A DNA stretch of 64,000 nt from Roseovarius sp. (GTDB lineage: Bacteria > Pseudomonadota > Alphaproteobacteria > Rhodobacterales > Rhodobacteraceae): the NCBI GenBank assembly GCA_029212365.1, contig JARGOC010000012.1:1-64000 (forward strand), read 5' to 3'. Numbering within the stretch: position 1 is the stretch's first letter; each line of letters starts with the position of its first letter. Position numbers and translations under genes: made by a program. Below are positions 15,976 through 25,293 of this stretch, in pieces. The notes beneath the pieces are model-generated. The model made no database searches. It was not told the DNA's origin and worked only from the letters and a program-made list of their open reading frames with translations.

Positions 15976-16422
15976 ATGCCATTATTTTATGAGGATCTGG
16001 AAGTTGATCAGGTGTTTGAAAGCGTAGGACGCACTGTTACTGACCATGATGTCATGACGTTTGCGGGCATTTCCGGGGATTTCAACCAACTGCATACTGA
16101 CGATGAATTTGCCAAGAATTCACACTTTGGCAAACGCATTGCTCATGGTGTATTGGTTCTGGCTATCGCCACAGGGCTGACCCAACGCATGGGTATTTTC
16201 GATGGCTCTGCACTGGCGTTGCTTGGTCTTCAGTGGGATTTCAAGGGGCCGGTGTATATAAACGACACGATCCACCTCAAAATGACGATTGAAAGCCTGC
16301 GCCTGACATCAAAGGGTGATCGCGGAATCGTCGGGCGGCGCTATGACATGATCAATCAAAAAGATGAGATTGTCCAAACCGGCACAATCAATGTCATGAT
16401 CCGCACTAAGCCGCAGAATTGA
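15976..16422 (+). CDS. MaoC-family (R)-specific enoyl-CoA hydratase
   Basis: Hot-dog-fold protein of 148 aa with the hydratase-2 motif: GDFNQLHTDDEFA then FGKRIAHGVL, in which Asp-35 and His-40 are the expected catalytic pair. Family members hydrate trans-2-enoyl-CoA to the (R)-3-hydroxyacyl-CoA. First gene of the plus-strand catabolic operon, with AGGAG directly before the ATG. It may act together with one of the SDRs as a non-classical hydratase/dehydrogenase pair, as in bile-acid and alicyclic side-chain oxidation; that pairing is my inference. Confidence 0.85.
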   Translation: MPLFYEDLEVDQVFESVGRTVTDHDVMTFAGISGDFNQLHTDDEFAKNSHFGKRIAHGVLVLAIATGLTQRMGIFDGSALALLGLQWDFKGPVYINDTIHLKMTIESLRLTSKGDRGIVGRRYDMINQKDEIVQTGTINVMIRTKPQN

Positions 16423-16583
16423 CGGTGCCTGACAGGACTATCGCCACAGCACCGATGCCAAGTTAGCTCCGGTTCGCTGAGGCTAGTCCCGCAATCCGGG
16501 CCATGGGGATTTGCGGCAACATACGCCGATTTCGCGCATACCCGACTACGGTGTGATCGGCACTTTAGGGAGACTAATTTCAG

Positions 16584-17354
16584 ATGAGCCAACGACTGAA
16601 AGACAAAGTAGCAATTGTAAGCGCCGCAGCTGGGGCTGGTATGGGGCAGGAGATTGCCAGGCGATTTGGGCAGGAAGGTGCTGAGATCGTCGTGACGGAT
16701 GCGCATGAAAAGCGAGTGATCGAAACCGCCGAGAAGCTCTCGGATGAATTGGGCCGAGAGGTGCTCGGGCTGCGGGTGGATGTGCGTAATGTTGGCGAGA
16801 TAGAGGCCTGTGTTCAGGCAACGCTCGACAAGCATGGCAAGATAGACATCCTTTACAACAATGCCGGTATAAACAAGCTGGCGCCAGTCTGGGAGCTGAG
16901 CGACGAGGACTGGTCTCTGGTGCAGGATATCTGCCTTGGAGGGTGTTTTCGCTTCGCGAGAGCCGTGTTGCCGCAAATGATTAAACGCAAGCAAGGCTCG
17001 CTGATCAACGTCTCATCAATTGCCGGATGGCATTCCGATACCGGCGGCGGCGGGCAAGCGGCTTATTCCGCTGCGAAGGCCGGGGTCATGGGGCTGACAC
17101 GCGCGACAGCGGCTGAAGTTGGCCAGTATGGCGTTCGCGTAAACGGGATTGCGCCGGGCCTGATCTACAACCCGTTTTTGGACCGGATATACGACAAGGA
17201 GTGGTTCAAGGAAAAGGCAGACGAAACAATTCTGGGACGCATGGGGCAGCCCGAAGACATCACCGGCTTGGCAGTGTTCCTGTGCAGCGATGAGGCCAGT
17301 TTCATAACCGGTGAGATACATTGCGTCAGCGGCGGTCGTTTTATGCACGCGTGA
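16584..17354 (+). CDS. Short-chain dehydrogenase/reductase
   Basis: SDR of 256 aa: cofactor loop AAAGAGMG (about 14-21), DVRNVGE for adenine contact, NNAGIN, catalytic Ser in INVSSIAG, YSAAKAG for Tyr/Lys, and the C-terminal TGEIHCVSGG. About 160 nt separate it from the MaoC gene, without a visible terminator. A cytosolic hydroxyacyl-CoA or alicyclic alcohol dehydrogenase role fits the neighbourhood; the substrate is unknown. Confidence 0.78.
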   Translation: MSQRLKDKVAIVSAAAGAGMGQEIARRFGQEGAEIVVTDAHEKRVIETAEKLSDELGREVLGLRVDVRNVGEIEACVQATLDKHGKIDILYNNAGINKLAPVWELSDEDWSLVQDICLGGCFRFARAVLPQMIKRKQGSLINVSSIAGWHSDTGGGGQAAYSAAKAGVMGLTRATAAEVGQYGVRVNGIAPGLIYNPFLDRIYDKEWFKEKADETILGRMGQPEDITGLAVFLCSDEASFITGEIHCVSGGRFMHA

Positions 17355-17397
17355 TGTGTGCAGTTAGTTCGATGGGTTCTTGTAGGGAGTGAGCCGG

Positions 17398-19068
17398 ATG
17401 TCGATGAAGAGTGTTCAAACAGAAGCTCAGGCAGCGGAATATCGCAGGCGCGGTTACTGGAAGGACCGTTTGTTGGTCGACTTTGTGGACGATCATACAG
17501 CGCGCACTCCGGACAAACCGGCGATTATCGACAATCGCGGTATCATCACGTTCGCCGCGTTGAAAACCAAATCTGAAAATCTTGCCGCAGCATTGCTTCG
17601 CCTCGGTGTCCAGTCTGGCGAAGTCGTGGCGGTTCAGGCTCCGAACTGGGCCGAACTTGTAATTGCGCATTTTGCTCTTGATCGTATCGGTGCGTTGTTT
17701 CTTCCGGTCCACGACGGGTTCCGCGCCGAGGAGATGCAGCACATTCTGGGCCCGTCAAAGGCGGTCGCGCTGATTTTTCCGGCGCAGTATCACGGTTTTG
17801 ATTATCGCGCGCAGATGACAAACGTCGTTGCGGATCTGCCTGACCTGCGCCAGCTCATCATCCTGCGCGCAGAGCCTGAGGGCAATGAGTTGTCTTTTGA
17901 TGCATTGTGCGAGGATGGCGCTTGGCGCGATGAAAAGGGCGAAGACTGGTTGCTCGGGCATCGTCTGCTAGCGCAATCGCCCTTGCAGATCATGGTTTCC
18001 TCAGGAACAACCTCGACCGTCAAATGCAGCGTCTTCAGCGACAACAACATGTCCTTCAAGCTGATGGGGCAGTATGGCGATTATGCCACCGGGATGAACG
18101 CCGATGACATCGGGGCTGCGATTGCGCCAGCGGGGACCGGTGCCACCGGTTACAATTATCCGATCATTGCACCGTTGCTTTATGGTGCAACCTCAGTCCT
18201 GCTGGAGCGGTGGGATGGAGCCCACCCCGAGCAATCTCTTGAACTAATTGAAAAATACCGGTGCACCTTTGCGGTAGTTATCCCCACGCAACTGGTAAAG
18301 ATGTTACGCGTGCCGGGTGCGAACCAATATGACGTGAGCTGTTTGCGCTTCATCAGCAATGCGGGTGCCAAGCTAGCGGCCTCTGTGTCAGAGGAGGCGG
18401 AGAAGATGTTTGGTTGCCCGGTGCAAACAATATATGGGGCAACAGATTCCGGTGTTCCGACAATGACTGCGATAACGGATCCGCCGGATAAACGCCGGAC
18501 CGCAGGCCGGGTTCTTGCGGGCGAAGAGCTGAAAATACTGCGTGACAACGGCAGTGAGGCTGACGTCGATGAACCGGGAGAGGTTGTCTGGCGCGGCGCG
18601 AATTCCAGCTATGGATACCTGACAAAAGCGGAAATTCTGGGCGATATCTGGGACGAAGACGGCTGGTTTCGCAGTGGCGATTTGGGTGTGATTGACGCCG
18701 AAGGATATCTCAGCATCGTCGGGCGCAAGAAAGACATGATCATCCGCGGCGGTCGCAATATCAACCCGCGCCAGATCGAGGAAACTCTTATCCGGCACGA
18801 TGCGGTTGTCGATGCGGTGATTGTCGGAGTCAGCGACGCGGTTCTGGGCGAGCAGGTCGGCGCGGCGATCATCGTGACCGCAGGTATGCCGACGCCTGAC
18901 AAACAGAGGATCGCCCGGTTTGTTCTGGATGCGGGACTGCCAAAATGGTGCCAGCCGGAATATCTTCTCGTCCTCGATGATTTTCCGCGCAACGCCGGCG
19001 GCAAGGTCGACAAACGCAACCTGTCGGTCGCCCTGGAAAGCGTCGCGGCCGCGGGAGAACAAACCTGA
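17398..19068 (+). CDS. Acyl-CoA synthetase (AMP-forming)
   Basis: ANL-family ligase of about 556 aa. The nucleotide loop is unusual, VSSGTTSTVKCSVFS, where the family normally has a TSGTTGxPKG-type sequence; the remaining motifs are standard (YGATDSG, WFRSGDLG, GRKKDMIIRGGRNI, and catalytic Lys in NAGGKVDK). It would activate the growth substrate or a ring-opened acid of this cluster. The ATG at 17398 has TAGGGAG 8 nt upstream; GTG 17389 and ATG 17404 are alternatives. Related to, but clearly distinct from, the ligase of the minus-strand operon, suggesting a different substrate. Confidence 0.8.
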   Translation: MSMKSVQTEAQAAEYRRRGYWKDRLLVDFVDDHTARTPDKPAIIDNRGIITFAALKTKSENLAAALLRLGVQSGEVVAVQAPNWAELVIAHFALDRIGALFLPVHDGFRAEEMQHILGPSKAVALIFPAQYHGFDYRAQMTNVVADLPDLRQLIILRAEPEGNELSFDALCEDGAWRDEKGEDWLLGHRLLAQSPLQIMVSSGTTSTVKCSVFSDNNMSFKLMGQYGDYATGMNADDIGAAIAPAGTGATGYNYPIIAPLLYGATSVLLERWDGAHPEQSLELIEKYRCTFAVVIPTQLVKMLRVPGANQYDVSCLRFISNAGAKLAASVSEEAEKMFGCPVQTIYGATDSGVPTMTAITDPPDKRRTAGRVLAGEELKILRDNGSEADVDEPGEVVWRGANSSYGYLTKAEILGDIWDEDGWFRSGDLGVIDAEGYLSIVGRKKDMIIRGGRNINPRQIEETLIRHDAVVDAVIVGVSDAVLGEQVGAAIIVTAGMPTPDKQRIARFVLDAGLPKWCQPEYLLVLDDFPRNAGGKVDKRNLSVALESVAAAGEQT

Positions 19069-19115
19069 ACCAAATTTTTCAACTTTCAGACAAAACAATG
19101 ATTAGGAGCCAATCC

Positions 19116-19913
19116 ATGAGCGAACAAGAATACGAAGATATCCTCTATGAAGTTAAAAATGGCGTCGCACGCATAACCATCAACAGGCCAAAATCACTGA
19201 ACGCCTTGACAGGGGTGACAATGGTCGAATTGACAAGGTCAATTGAGCGGGCCGGCAATGACAAAAGCGTCGGCGTGATCGTCCTGACCAGCGCCGGCGA
19301 CAGGGCCTTTTCGGCCGGTGGCGACGTGAGATGGGAAAAGGCGGGCGGTCTGAAGGACCGTCATATCGGCGTCAACCCCCGGGCAGTACATGAAGCGATC
19401 CGCCATTGCGGCAAGCCGGTCATCGCCGCCGTCAAAGGCTACGCCATCGGCATGGGCAACCACCTTGCCTATTTCTGTGATGTAACCATCGCTGCAGATA
19501 ATGCGATCTTTGGTCAGAACGGACCACGCGTCGGCAGCCCGGCCGAAGGCTGGCTGGTGACATATTCGCAGCGTGTTGTCGGGGTCAAGAAGGCTCGTGA
19601 AATGTGGATGCTTTGCCGCCGCTATAACGCTGAACAGGCGTTGGAAATGGGCCTTTGTAACGTGGTCGTTCCGCTGGCCGATCTCGACGCCGAGATTGAC
19701 AAATGGTGCGCTGAAATGAATGGCCTCAGCCCGACCTGCCTGAAGATCGTCAAGGCGTCGTTCGATTCCGACATCGACTATATGCGCGATCCTTCACCGA
19801 ACCATTTCCAGAAAATGATGGCACCGGATTACTTCGAAACCGAGGAATCCAAGGAAGGCGCGGATGCCTTCCTGGAAAAGCGCGCACCAGACTTCATGCG
19901 CTTTCGTAAATAA
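19116..19913 (+). CDS. Crotonase-fold protein, BadI/MenB-like
   Basis: A 265-aa paralogue of the BadI-like protein at 1387-2172, sharing DILYEVKNGVARITINRP, the YAIGMGNHLAYFCDVTIAA segment, FGQNGPRVGSPAEGW and VVGVKKAREMW-CRRY. It differs at the first oxyanion loop (AFSAGGDV rather than AFCVGGDQ) and lacks FRG near residue 30. It may open a different ring ketone or be a hydratase. ATG 19116 has TAGGAG 7 nt upstream. It follows the ligase by 47 nt and precedes the dehydrogenase block by 13 nt. Confidence 0.7.
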   Translation: MSEQEYEDILYEVKNGVARITINRPKSLNALTGVTMVELTRSIERAGNDKSVGVIVLTSAGDRAFSAGGDVRWEKAGGLKDRHIGVNPRAVHEAIRHCGKPVIAAVKGYAIGMGNHLAYFCDVTIAADNAIFGQNGPRVGSPAEGWLVTYSQRVVGVKKAREMWMLCRRYNAEQALEMGLCNVVVPLADLDAEIDKWCAEMNGLSPTCLKIVKASFDSDIDYMRDPSPNHFQKMMAPDYFETEESKEGADAFLEKRAPDFMRFRK

Positions 19914-19926
19914 AAGAGGCAAAACG

Positions 19927-21102
19927 ATGCGCTTGACAGATTCAACCCAAGAAGCAGAGTTCCGGACTTATGTCCGGGACTGGCTAGCTGACAATCTCAC
20001 TGACCAGTGGCGGCGCGACTTTGGCGCGACCGAGGGACGTGAGCGCATCGATTTCCTTAAAGACTGGCAGGGGCGGCTTTTTGATGCTGGCCTTGCTGTT
20101 CGCTCATGGCCCGCAGCATTTGGGGGTCGGGATGCTCCGCTTGCTGAAAGTCTGATTGTTTTTGAGGAACTGGCCAATGCAGATGCGCCACCTGATGTGT
20201 TTCGGATCGGAGTGCGGATCATCGCTCCAATGATCATGGAACTTGCCAGTGAGGATCAACGCACCCGGTTCCTGCCGCACATCGCCGAAGGGCTGAATCT
20301 TTGGTCACAAGGATTCTCCGAGCCGGACAATGGCTCTGATCTGTCTGCGCTGACGACACGGGCGATCCTGAAGAATGGGAAATATGTGATCAATGGACAG
20401 AAGGTCTGGAACACATATGGCCACTTGGCGGACTACTGCCTGTTGCTCGCGCGCACCAACACTGAGGCACCTCCGCACAAGGGGCTGACTGCATTCATAG
20501 TGCCGCTCTCGACCAGAGGGATCGATATTCGTCCGTTGCGTCAGATCAACGGTCAGCAGGATTTCAATGAGATTTTTCTGGATGATGTCGAAGTCGCAGA
20601 AGATGCAGTCGTTGGAGAAGTGGATGGTGGCTGGATCGTCGCAATGACGATGCTTGGGTTTGAGCGCCGCGGAATTTCGGTGCTCGGGTTCGCTTGCAGA
20701 CGACTTTTCCAACGTCTGATTGATGTGGCGCGCGTCACCTCGACCCGCGATGGCAAGCAACGTTTGATCGATCTTCCGGGTGTTCGTGAAAAACTGACTA
20801 GCGTAGGCATTCAGGCGCGCATTGCCGTGCTCAATAACCACCGGTTTGCGGCGATGTCCGGCGGCAAGCCAGGCGCAGAAACCTCTATGCAAAAGCTGCA
20901 CACCACCGAACTCAACAAAACCATGCACGCACTGGCGCTTGACCTGATGGGCAAGTCCGACCTCACCGACCCGCATGCGCGCAGCCAGTTCTCTGAGTGG
21001 GAGCGCGACTACCTGACCTCCTTTGGGATGACCATTGCCGGCGGAACCTCCCAGATTCAGCGCAACATCATTTCCGAGCGCCTGCTCGGTCTGCCAAGGT
21101 AA
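19927..21102 (+). CDS. Acyl-CoA dehydrogenase, long subunit of pair 1
   Basis: A 391-aa dehydrogenase with GFSEPDNGSDL (about 129-139), VINGQKVWNTYG, and the C-terminal GGTSQIQRNIISERLLGLP. The normal Glu of YEGT is Gly; Glu-246 in GFERRG is the likely base, as in the other long subunits here. It lacks the QFGRPIGxFQ flavin-contact motif, which the next gene carries. This split of motifs is that of heterotetrameric (alpha2-beta2) dehydrogenases known from steroid side-chain and pimeloyl-CoA oxidation. ATG 19927 follows AAAGAGGC. Confidence 0.82.
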   Translation: MRLTDSTQEAEFRTYVRDWLADNLTDQWRRDFGATEGRERIDFLKDWQGRLFDAGLAVRSWPAAFGGRDAPLAESLIVFEELANADAPPDVFRIGVRIIAPMIMELASEDQRTRFLPHIAEGLNLWSQGFSEPDNGSDLSALTTRAILKNGKYVINGQKVWNTYGHLADYCLLLARTNTEAPPHKGLTAFIVPLSTRGIDIRPLRQINGQQDFNEIFLDDVEVAEDAVVGEVDGGWIVAMTMLGFERRGISVLGFACRRLFQRLIDVARVTSTRDGKQRLIDLPGVREKLTSVGIQARIAVLNNHRFAAMSGGKPGAETSMQKLHTTELNKTMHALALDLMGKSDLTDPHARSQFSEWERDYLTSFGMTIAGGTSQIQRNIISERLLGLPR

Positions 21103-21111
21103 GGACAGAGA

Positions 21112-22206
21112 ATGCAGTTTTCATTCACTGAAGATCAGCAAATGATCCGTGACACCGCCGAATCGCTGGTGGCGCGGTCCTGTCAGATGACGGAAGTCCG
21201 TGCCTTTGGCGATGGGCAGTCCGATTTTGTAGATGCGCTGTGGCAAGACCTTGCCAAGGCCGGGTTCAACGGTGCATTGGTCGCCGAGTCCCATGGCGGT
21301 TCAGGGTTGGGGATGCTCGAAGCCGGCATCGCGCTGGAGGCGCTCGGCGGCGCACTTGCGCCGGTTCCATTTCTTTCTACCACAGCAGTGGCGGACCTCA
21401 TTGGCCGACTTGGCAGCGACGAGCAGAAGTCCAGATATTTGTCGAAAATCGCAGCGGGGCAGATCAGCGCTGCCATCGTTGGTTGCCCTGACCCGGCGCA
21501 CCGTGATGAAAATGGCGCGCTTCGGGGGCAGTGGGCACCGGTTGCCAACGCAGAGAGTGCGGATCTGCTGCTGGTGGTGGTCGCAGACACAGCGACAGGG
21601 GATGCGGACTCTTATAGCGTCAATGTTATTGAAGACATCAAGGACAGTTGCACCGTTGAGACGTTCGACACCATGGACCGCACCCGCCGGGGGTTTGGCG
21701 CGATCACCCTGACCGGGGCGGCTGGCGTACCTCTCGCCGGATCGCTTGATGGTGACGGCTACGCTCGTCTTGGTGCGATTCTTGCGGCGGGGTCGGCTGT
21801 TGAAATGTTGGGCGGCGCGGTGCAGGTGCTTGAGATGGCCAAAACCTATGCAATGGAACGGGTTCAGTTTGGCCGCCCGATCGGCGCCTTTCAGGCGATC
21901 AAGCACATGCTGGCGGATCAGCTTGTGGCTCTTGAAGGGCTGCGATCTCTGGTCTGGGCGGCGCTCTGGGCAATTGACAATGCCCCCGAAGAAGCACCGC
22001 TTGCGGCAGCCACCGCAAAAGCCGTCGCTGATCAGGTTGCCCTGCAACTGGCAGGTGAAAACATTCAGATCCACGGCGGCATTGGTTTCACCGCAGATAT
22101 CGACGCCCATCTTTATGTGAAACGGGTGCAGCTTGACCGGCTGGTCTGGGGGCCGCCGGGCATCCACACGGATTTTCTCGAAGCACATTTGGAGGAAATG
22201 GCATGA
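21112..22206 (+). CDS. Acyl-CoA dehydrogenase, short subunit of pair 1
   Basis: A 364-aa partner subunit. N-terminal helical domain MQFSFTEDQQMIRDTAESLV, a degenerate middle domain without the SEPGxGSD motif, then RVQFGRPIGAFQAIKHMLAD (flavin contact) and IQIHGGIGFT. No glutamate is found at either known catalytic position, so it probably works only together with the long subunit encoded 9 nt upstream. Substrate unknown. Confidence 0.8.
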   Translation: MQFSFTEDQQMIRDTAESLVARSCQMTEVRAFGDGQSDFVDALWQDLAKAGFNGALVAESHGGSGLGMLEAGIALEALGGALAPVPFLSTTAVADLIGRLGSDEQKSRYLSKIAAGQISAAIVGCPDPAHRDENGALRGQWAPVANAESADLLLVVVADTATGDADSYSVNVIEDIKDSCTVETFDTMDRTRRGFGAITLTGAAGVPLAGSLDGDGYARLGAILAAGSAVEMLGGAVQVLEMAKTYAMERVQFGRPIGAFQAIKHMLADQLVALEGLRSLVWAALWAIDNAPEEAPLAAATAKAVADQVALQLAGENIQIHGGIGFTADIDAHLYVKRVQLDRLVWGPPGIHTDFLEAHLEEMA

Positions 22207-22264
22207 AAAACCGCGCTTTGTTTCAATTGTCTGATTGGTCGTTCCGCCGGGTGGGGAATTTGCA

Positions 22265-23425
22265 GTGAACCTTGACCTACAATTCACCCCCATCACTCTT
22301 AGTGATCGTTGCGAAGCCTTGCGCGGGGAAGTGCGGGATTTTCTGGACGAACAGCGCCGCGAGGGGGTGATACCGGAAACTCTCAGGAAGGTCGGAATGG
22401 AGTATTCCGCCGATTTCAGCCGCAGACTCGGTGCCCGGGGCTGGCTTGGATGGCGTTGGCCCAAGGCCTATGGTGGCAGCGAAGGCACCGCACTTGAACG
22501 CTATGTAATTACCGAAGAGCTTCTTGCCGCGGGGGCACCGGTACGGGCGCATTGGGTATCCGACCGGCAATCCGGCCCGGTATTGCTGACCTTTGGCACC
22601 GAAGATCAACGGCAGAAATATCTTCCGGGTGTTGCGGCAGGCGAATGTTTCTTCTGCATTGGGCTGAGCGAACCCAACTCCGGTTCGGATCTTGTATCGC
22701 TGCAGACCCGCGCCGAAAAGATCGACGGCGGTTACCGGATCACCGGCACCAAGCTTTGGACCTCGAACGCCCATCGGGCGCATTACATGCTTGCGCTGTT
22801 TCGGACATCTAAGGCAACCGCTGACGACCGGCGCGCCGGGCTGAGCCAGTTCATTGTGGATCTGGACACTCCGGGAATAAAGGTGCGTCCGGTTGTCAAT
22901 CTGGCCGGGGAACACGATTTCAACGAGGTGCATTTCGATGGTGTAGAAATCCCCGACGACTGTCTTGTGGGGGAAGCCGGCATGGGCTGGCGGCAGGTCA
23001 GCGCAGAGCTTGCCTATGAGCGCAGCGGGCCGGAACGATGGTTGTCTACCTTTCATGTGCTGGCCCGGCTGGTCGAAACTCTCGGGACCGATGTCTCTGA
23101 TGAAACCCGTCGCGAGATCGGAGAGCTGTTTGTCGAACTCCTGACGCTGCGGCGGATGTCGCTGTCGGTGGCCGGGACGCTTGAGGCCGGGCAACCGCCA
23201 ACTGTTCAGGCGGCTGTGGTCAAAGAGCTTGGTACCCGCTTTGAGCAACGCATCCCGCGCGTGGCACACAAGCTGCTCTGTGATTGCCCCGATTTTGAGG
23301 ATCAGGACAGCATCGCCCGCGAACTGCTTGAACATGCCATTTTGTGGTCGCCGGCCTTCACAATACGCGGTGGGACCACTGAAATCCTGCGCGGCATCAT
23401 TGCAAGGGGGCTTGGACTGAGATGA
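22265..23425 (+). CDS. Acyl-CoA dehydrogenase, long subunit of pair 2
   Basis: A 386-aa dehydrogenase that begins at a GTG with GGTGGGGA about 8 nt upstream. It contains GLSEPNSGSDL (about 133-143), ITGTKLWTSNAH and the terminal IRGGTTEILRGIIARGLGL. The candidate base is Glu-252 in AYERSGPER. As in pair 1, the QFGRPIG element is missing. Its 3' end overlaps the start of the next gene as ATGA, so the two subunits are translationally coupled. Confidence 0.8.
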   Translation: MNLDLQFTPITLSDRCEALRGEVRDFLDEQRREGVIPETLRKVGMEYSADFSRRLGARGWLGWRWPKAYGGSEGTALERYVITEELLAAGAPVRAHWVSDRQSGPVLLTFGTEDQRQKYLPGVAAGECFFCIGLSEPNSGSDLVSLQTRAEKIDGGYRITGTKLWTSNAHRAHYMLALFRTSKATADDRRAGLSQFIVDLDTPGIKVRPVVNLAGEHDFNEVHFDGVEIPDDCLVGEAGMGWRQVSAELAYERSGPERWLSTFHVLARLVETLGTDVSDETRREIGELFVELLTLRRMSLSVAGTLEAGQPPTVQAAVVKELGTRFEQRIPRVAHKLLCDCPDFEDQDSIARELLEHAILWSPAFTIRGGTTEILRGIIARGLGLR

Positions 23426-24489
23426 GCGACCTCATGGACATCATTCAGGCGACCAGTGACCGAATTTTTACGGATCATCTGGACGCCCCCCTTCGACGCA
23501 AGGTCGAAAGTGGCACCTGGCCGCAGGATCTGTGGCAGGAACTCGAAGCCAGCGGGCTGCTCGACGCATTGATCGGCGAAGACCCGGATGCGCCGTTCGA
23601 CGGGCTGGCCAATGCGGCGACGGTGCTGCGCTCTGCGGGTGGCCACGCGGTTCCTGTGCCGATCGCTGAAACTCTGGCGGCCAGATGGTTTGCCGCGTCC
23701 TGTGGTCTCGATCTGGAAAACGGGGCTGCGGCGGTTCTGCCGACTGGTCTGACCTCCCGGTTTGTAGCCACGCGCCAGGGCGAAACCCTGATGATAAGCG
23801 GCAGCGACCGGCGGGTGCCATGGCTGTCGATGATCGGACAGGCGGTTGTGATGGCCGAAAGCGATGTTGGCCCGGTGGCGGCCATTGTCGGGATCACCGA
23901 CACGATGCGCGAGGATCGTACCTCCATAGCCAGCGAACCGGTGTCATCCGTGCGGATGGACGCGGTGAAAACCGCCAATTGGGCCGCCTTGCCACCGGAG
24001 GACAGCATCAGCCTGGCCGATGTCCCGCGAATTCTGGCGCTATTGCGTAGCGTCATGATGGTCGGTGCGGCGGAGGAAACCGTCAGCCTGACAGTCAAAT
24101 ATGCCGGAGAGCGAGAACAGTTCGGACGACCGATCGGCAAGTTTCAGGCGGTTCAGCAAAACCTAGCATTGCTCACAGCTGAAACGGCGGCCTCGGCAGC
24201 GATTGTCGATGCGGCGGTCGCCGATATGGCGCGGCACGGGCAGTGGGGTGGGCTTGGCGACGCGGCCTGTGCCCGGATTCGACTGATGAGCGGAGAGATC
24301 TCCCGGATCACCCATCAAGTCCATGGTGCCATCGGCTTTACCCAGGAGTATGAGCTGCACGAACTGACTCGGCGACTTTATGCCTGGCGCGACGACTATG
24401 GCAGCGCCAACGCCTGGACCGGGCAACTGGGTGCGCAAGCACTGGCAGCGGGCCGCCGCGGCCTGTGGCCCCTTGTGACAGAAATTTAG
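23422..24489 (+). CDS. Acyl-CoA dehydrogenase, short subunit of pair 2
   Basis: A 355-aa short subunit with weak N-terminal and middle domains and a clear C-terminal flavin segment, GEREQFGRPIGKFQAVQQ, followed by HQVHGAIGFTQEYELH. No catalytic Glu is visible. It starts inside the stop of the long subunit. Like its equivalents in steroid-degrading actinobacteria it probably completes the FAD site of the partner; heterotetramer formation is inferred from this pattern. Confidence 0.78.
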   Translation: MSDLMDIIQATSDRIFTDHLDAPLRRKVESGTWPQDLWQELEASGLLDALIGEDPDAPFDGLANAATVLRSAGGHAVPVPIAETLAARWFAASCGLDLENGAAAVLPTGLTSRFVATRQGETLMISGSDRRVPWLSMIGQAVVMAESDVGPVAAIVGITDTMREDRTSIASEPVSSVRMDAVKTANWAALPPEDSISLADVPRILALLRSVMMVGAAEETVSLTVKYAGEREQFGRPIGKFQAVQQNLALLTAETAASAAIVDAAVADMARHGQWGGLGDAACARIRLMSGEISRITHQVHGAIGFTQEYELHELTRRLYAWRDDYGSANAWTGQLGAQALAAGRRGLWPLVTEI

Positions 24490-24501
24490 GGGAGAGTGAA
24501 C

Positions 24502-25293
24502 ATGAGCGACGCACTGGTATTTCAAACCGATGGCCCAATCGCAACGATCCGGCTGAATCGCCCTGAAAAGCGCAACGCCTTTACGGTAGAGATGATCGAC
24601 GAATGGGTAGAAGCGTTGACGACGTGTCGCGACGATGACCGTATTAAGGCCATTGTTCTAACCGGGACCGGCGACAGGGCGTTTTGTTCGGGCGGCGATG
24701 TCGGACGGATGCGCGACCCCAAGGATGCAACCGCAGTTGGCCGAAAGTCCAAGCTTTTTGACCATATTCACCATATCCCATTACTTCTCGAAGGCATTGA
24801 CAAGCCCTATCTGGTTGCGGTGAACGGTGCTGCCACCGGGGCGGGCATGGATATGGCACTGATGGGGGACATCCGCTTTGCCGCCCAAAGTGCGCGCTTC
24901 GGAGAGACCTATATCAAAGTTGGTCTGGTGCCCGGCGATGGTGGTGCCTATTACCTGCCGCGCCTTGTCGGCATTCCCAAGGCGCTGGAATTGCTCTGGA
25001 CCGGCGATCTGATTGATGCCGACGAGGCGCTGCGCCTTGGCATCATCAACCGGGTCTATCCGGACAAGGATCTGATGTCGGCAACCTATGAATTTGCCGA
25101 ACGCCTCGCCAATGGGCCATCCCTTGCCATCCGCATGACCAAACGGGCCGTCTATCAGTCCGAACGTCAGGATTTGCGCAGCGCGCTCGATCTGATTTCC
25201 TCGCACATGGGCATCATTGCCACCACCGAAGATCACAAGGAGGCGGTGCGTGCTTTTGCTGAAAAGCGCAAACCGGTATTCAATGGCCGCTGA
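24502..25293 (+). CDS. Enoyl-CoA hydratase/isomerase family protein
   Basis: Crotonase-fold protein of about 263 aa: NRPEKRNAFT, AFCSGGDVGRM and NGAATGAGMDMALMGD for the oxyanion hole, then FGETYIKVGLVPGDGGAYYLPRLVG. The VGLVPGDGGAYYLPR block, with Asp where many hydratases have a Gly-Ala, points to a specialised hydratase rather than a FadB-type enzyme. ATG 24502 has GGGGAGA 6 nt upstream; a GTG two codons earlier is possible. It sits between dehydrogenase pairs 2 and 3, and its stop overlaps the next start. Confidence 0.78.
   Translation: MSDALVFQTDGPIATIRLNRPEKRNAFTVEMIDEWVEALTTCRDDDRIKAIVLTGTGDRAFCSGGDVGRMRDPKDATAVGRKSKLFDHIHHIPLLLEGIDKPYLVAVNGAATGAGMDMALMGDIRFAAQSARFGETYIKVGLVPGDGGAYYLPRLVGIPKALELLWTGDLIDADEALRLGIINRVYPDKDLMSATYEFAERLANGPSLAIRMTKRAVYQSERQDLRSALDLISSHMGIIATTEDHKEAVRAFAEKRKPVFNGR

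Noticed and set aside
21301..23335. Very long minus-strand frames (up to 387 codons) opposite the acyl-CoA dehydrogenases
   Set aside because: They arise from codon bias of the plus-strand genes. The peptides lack family motifs and have no ribosome site.
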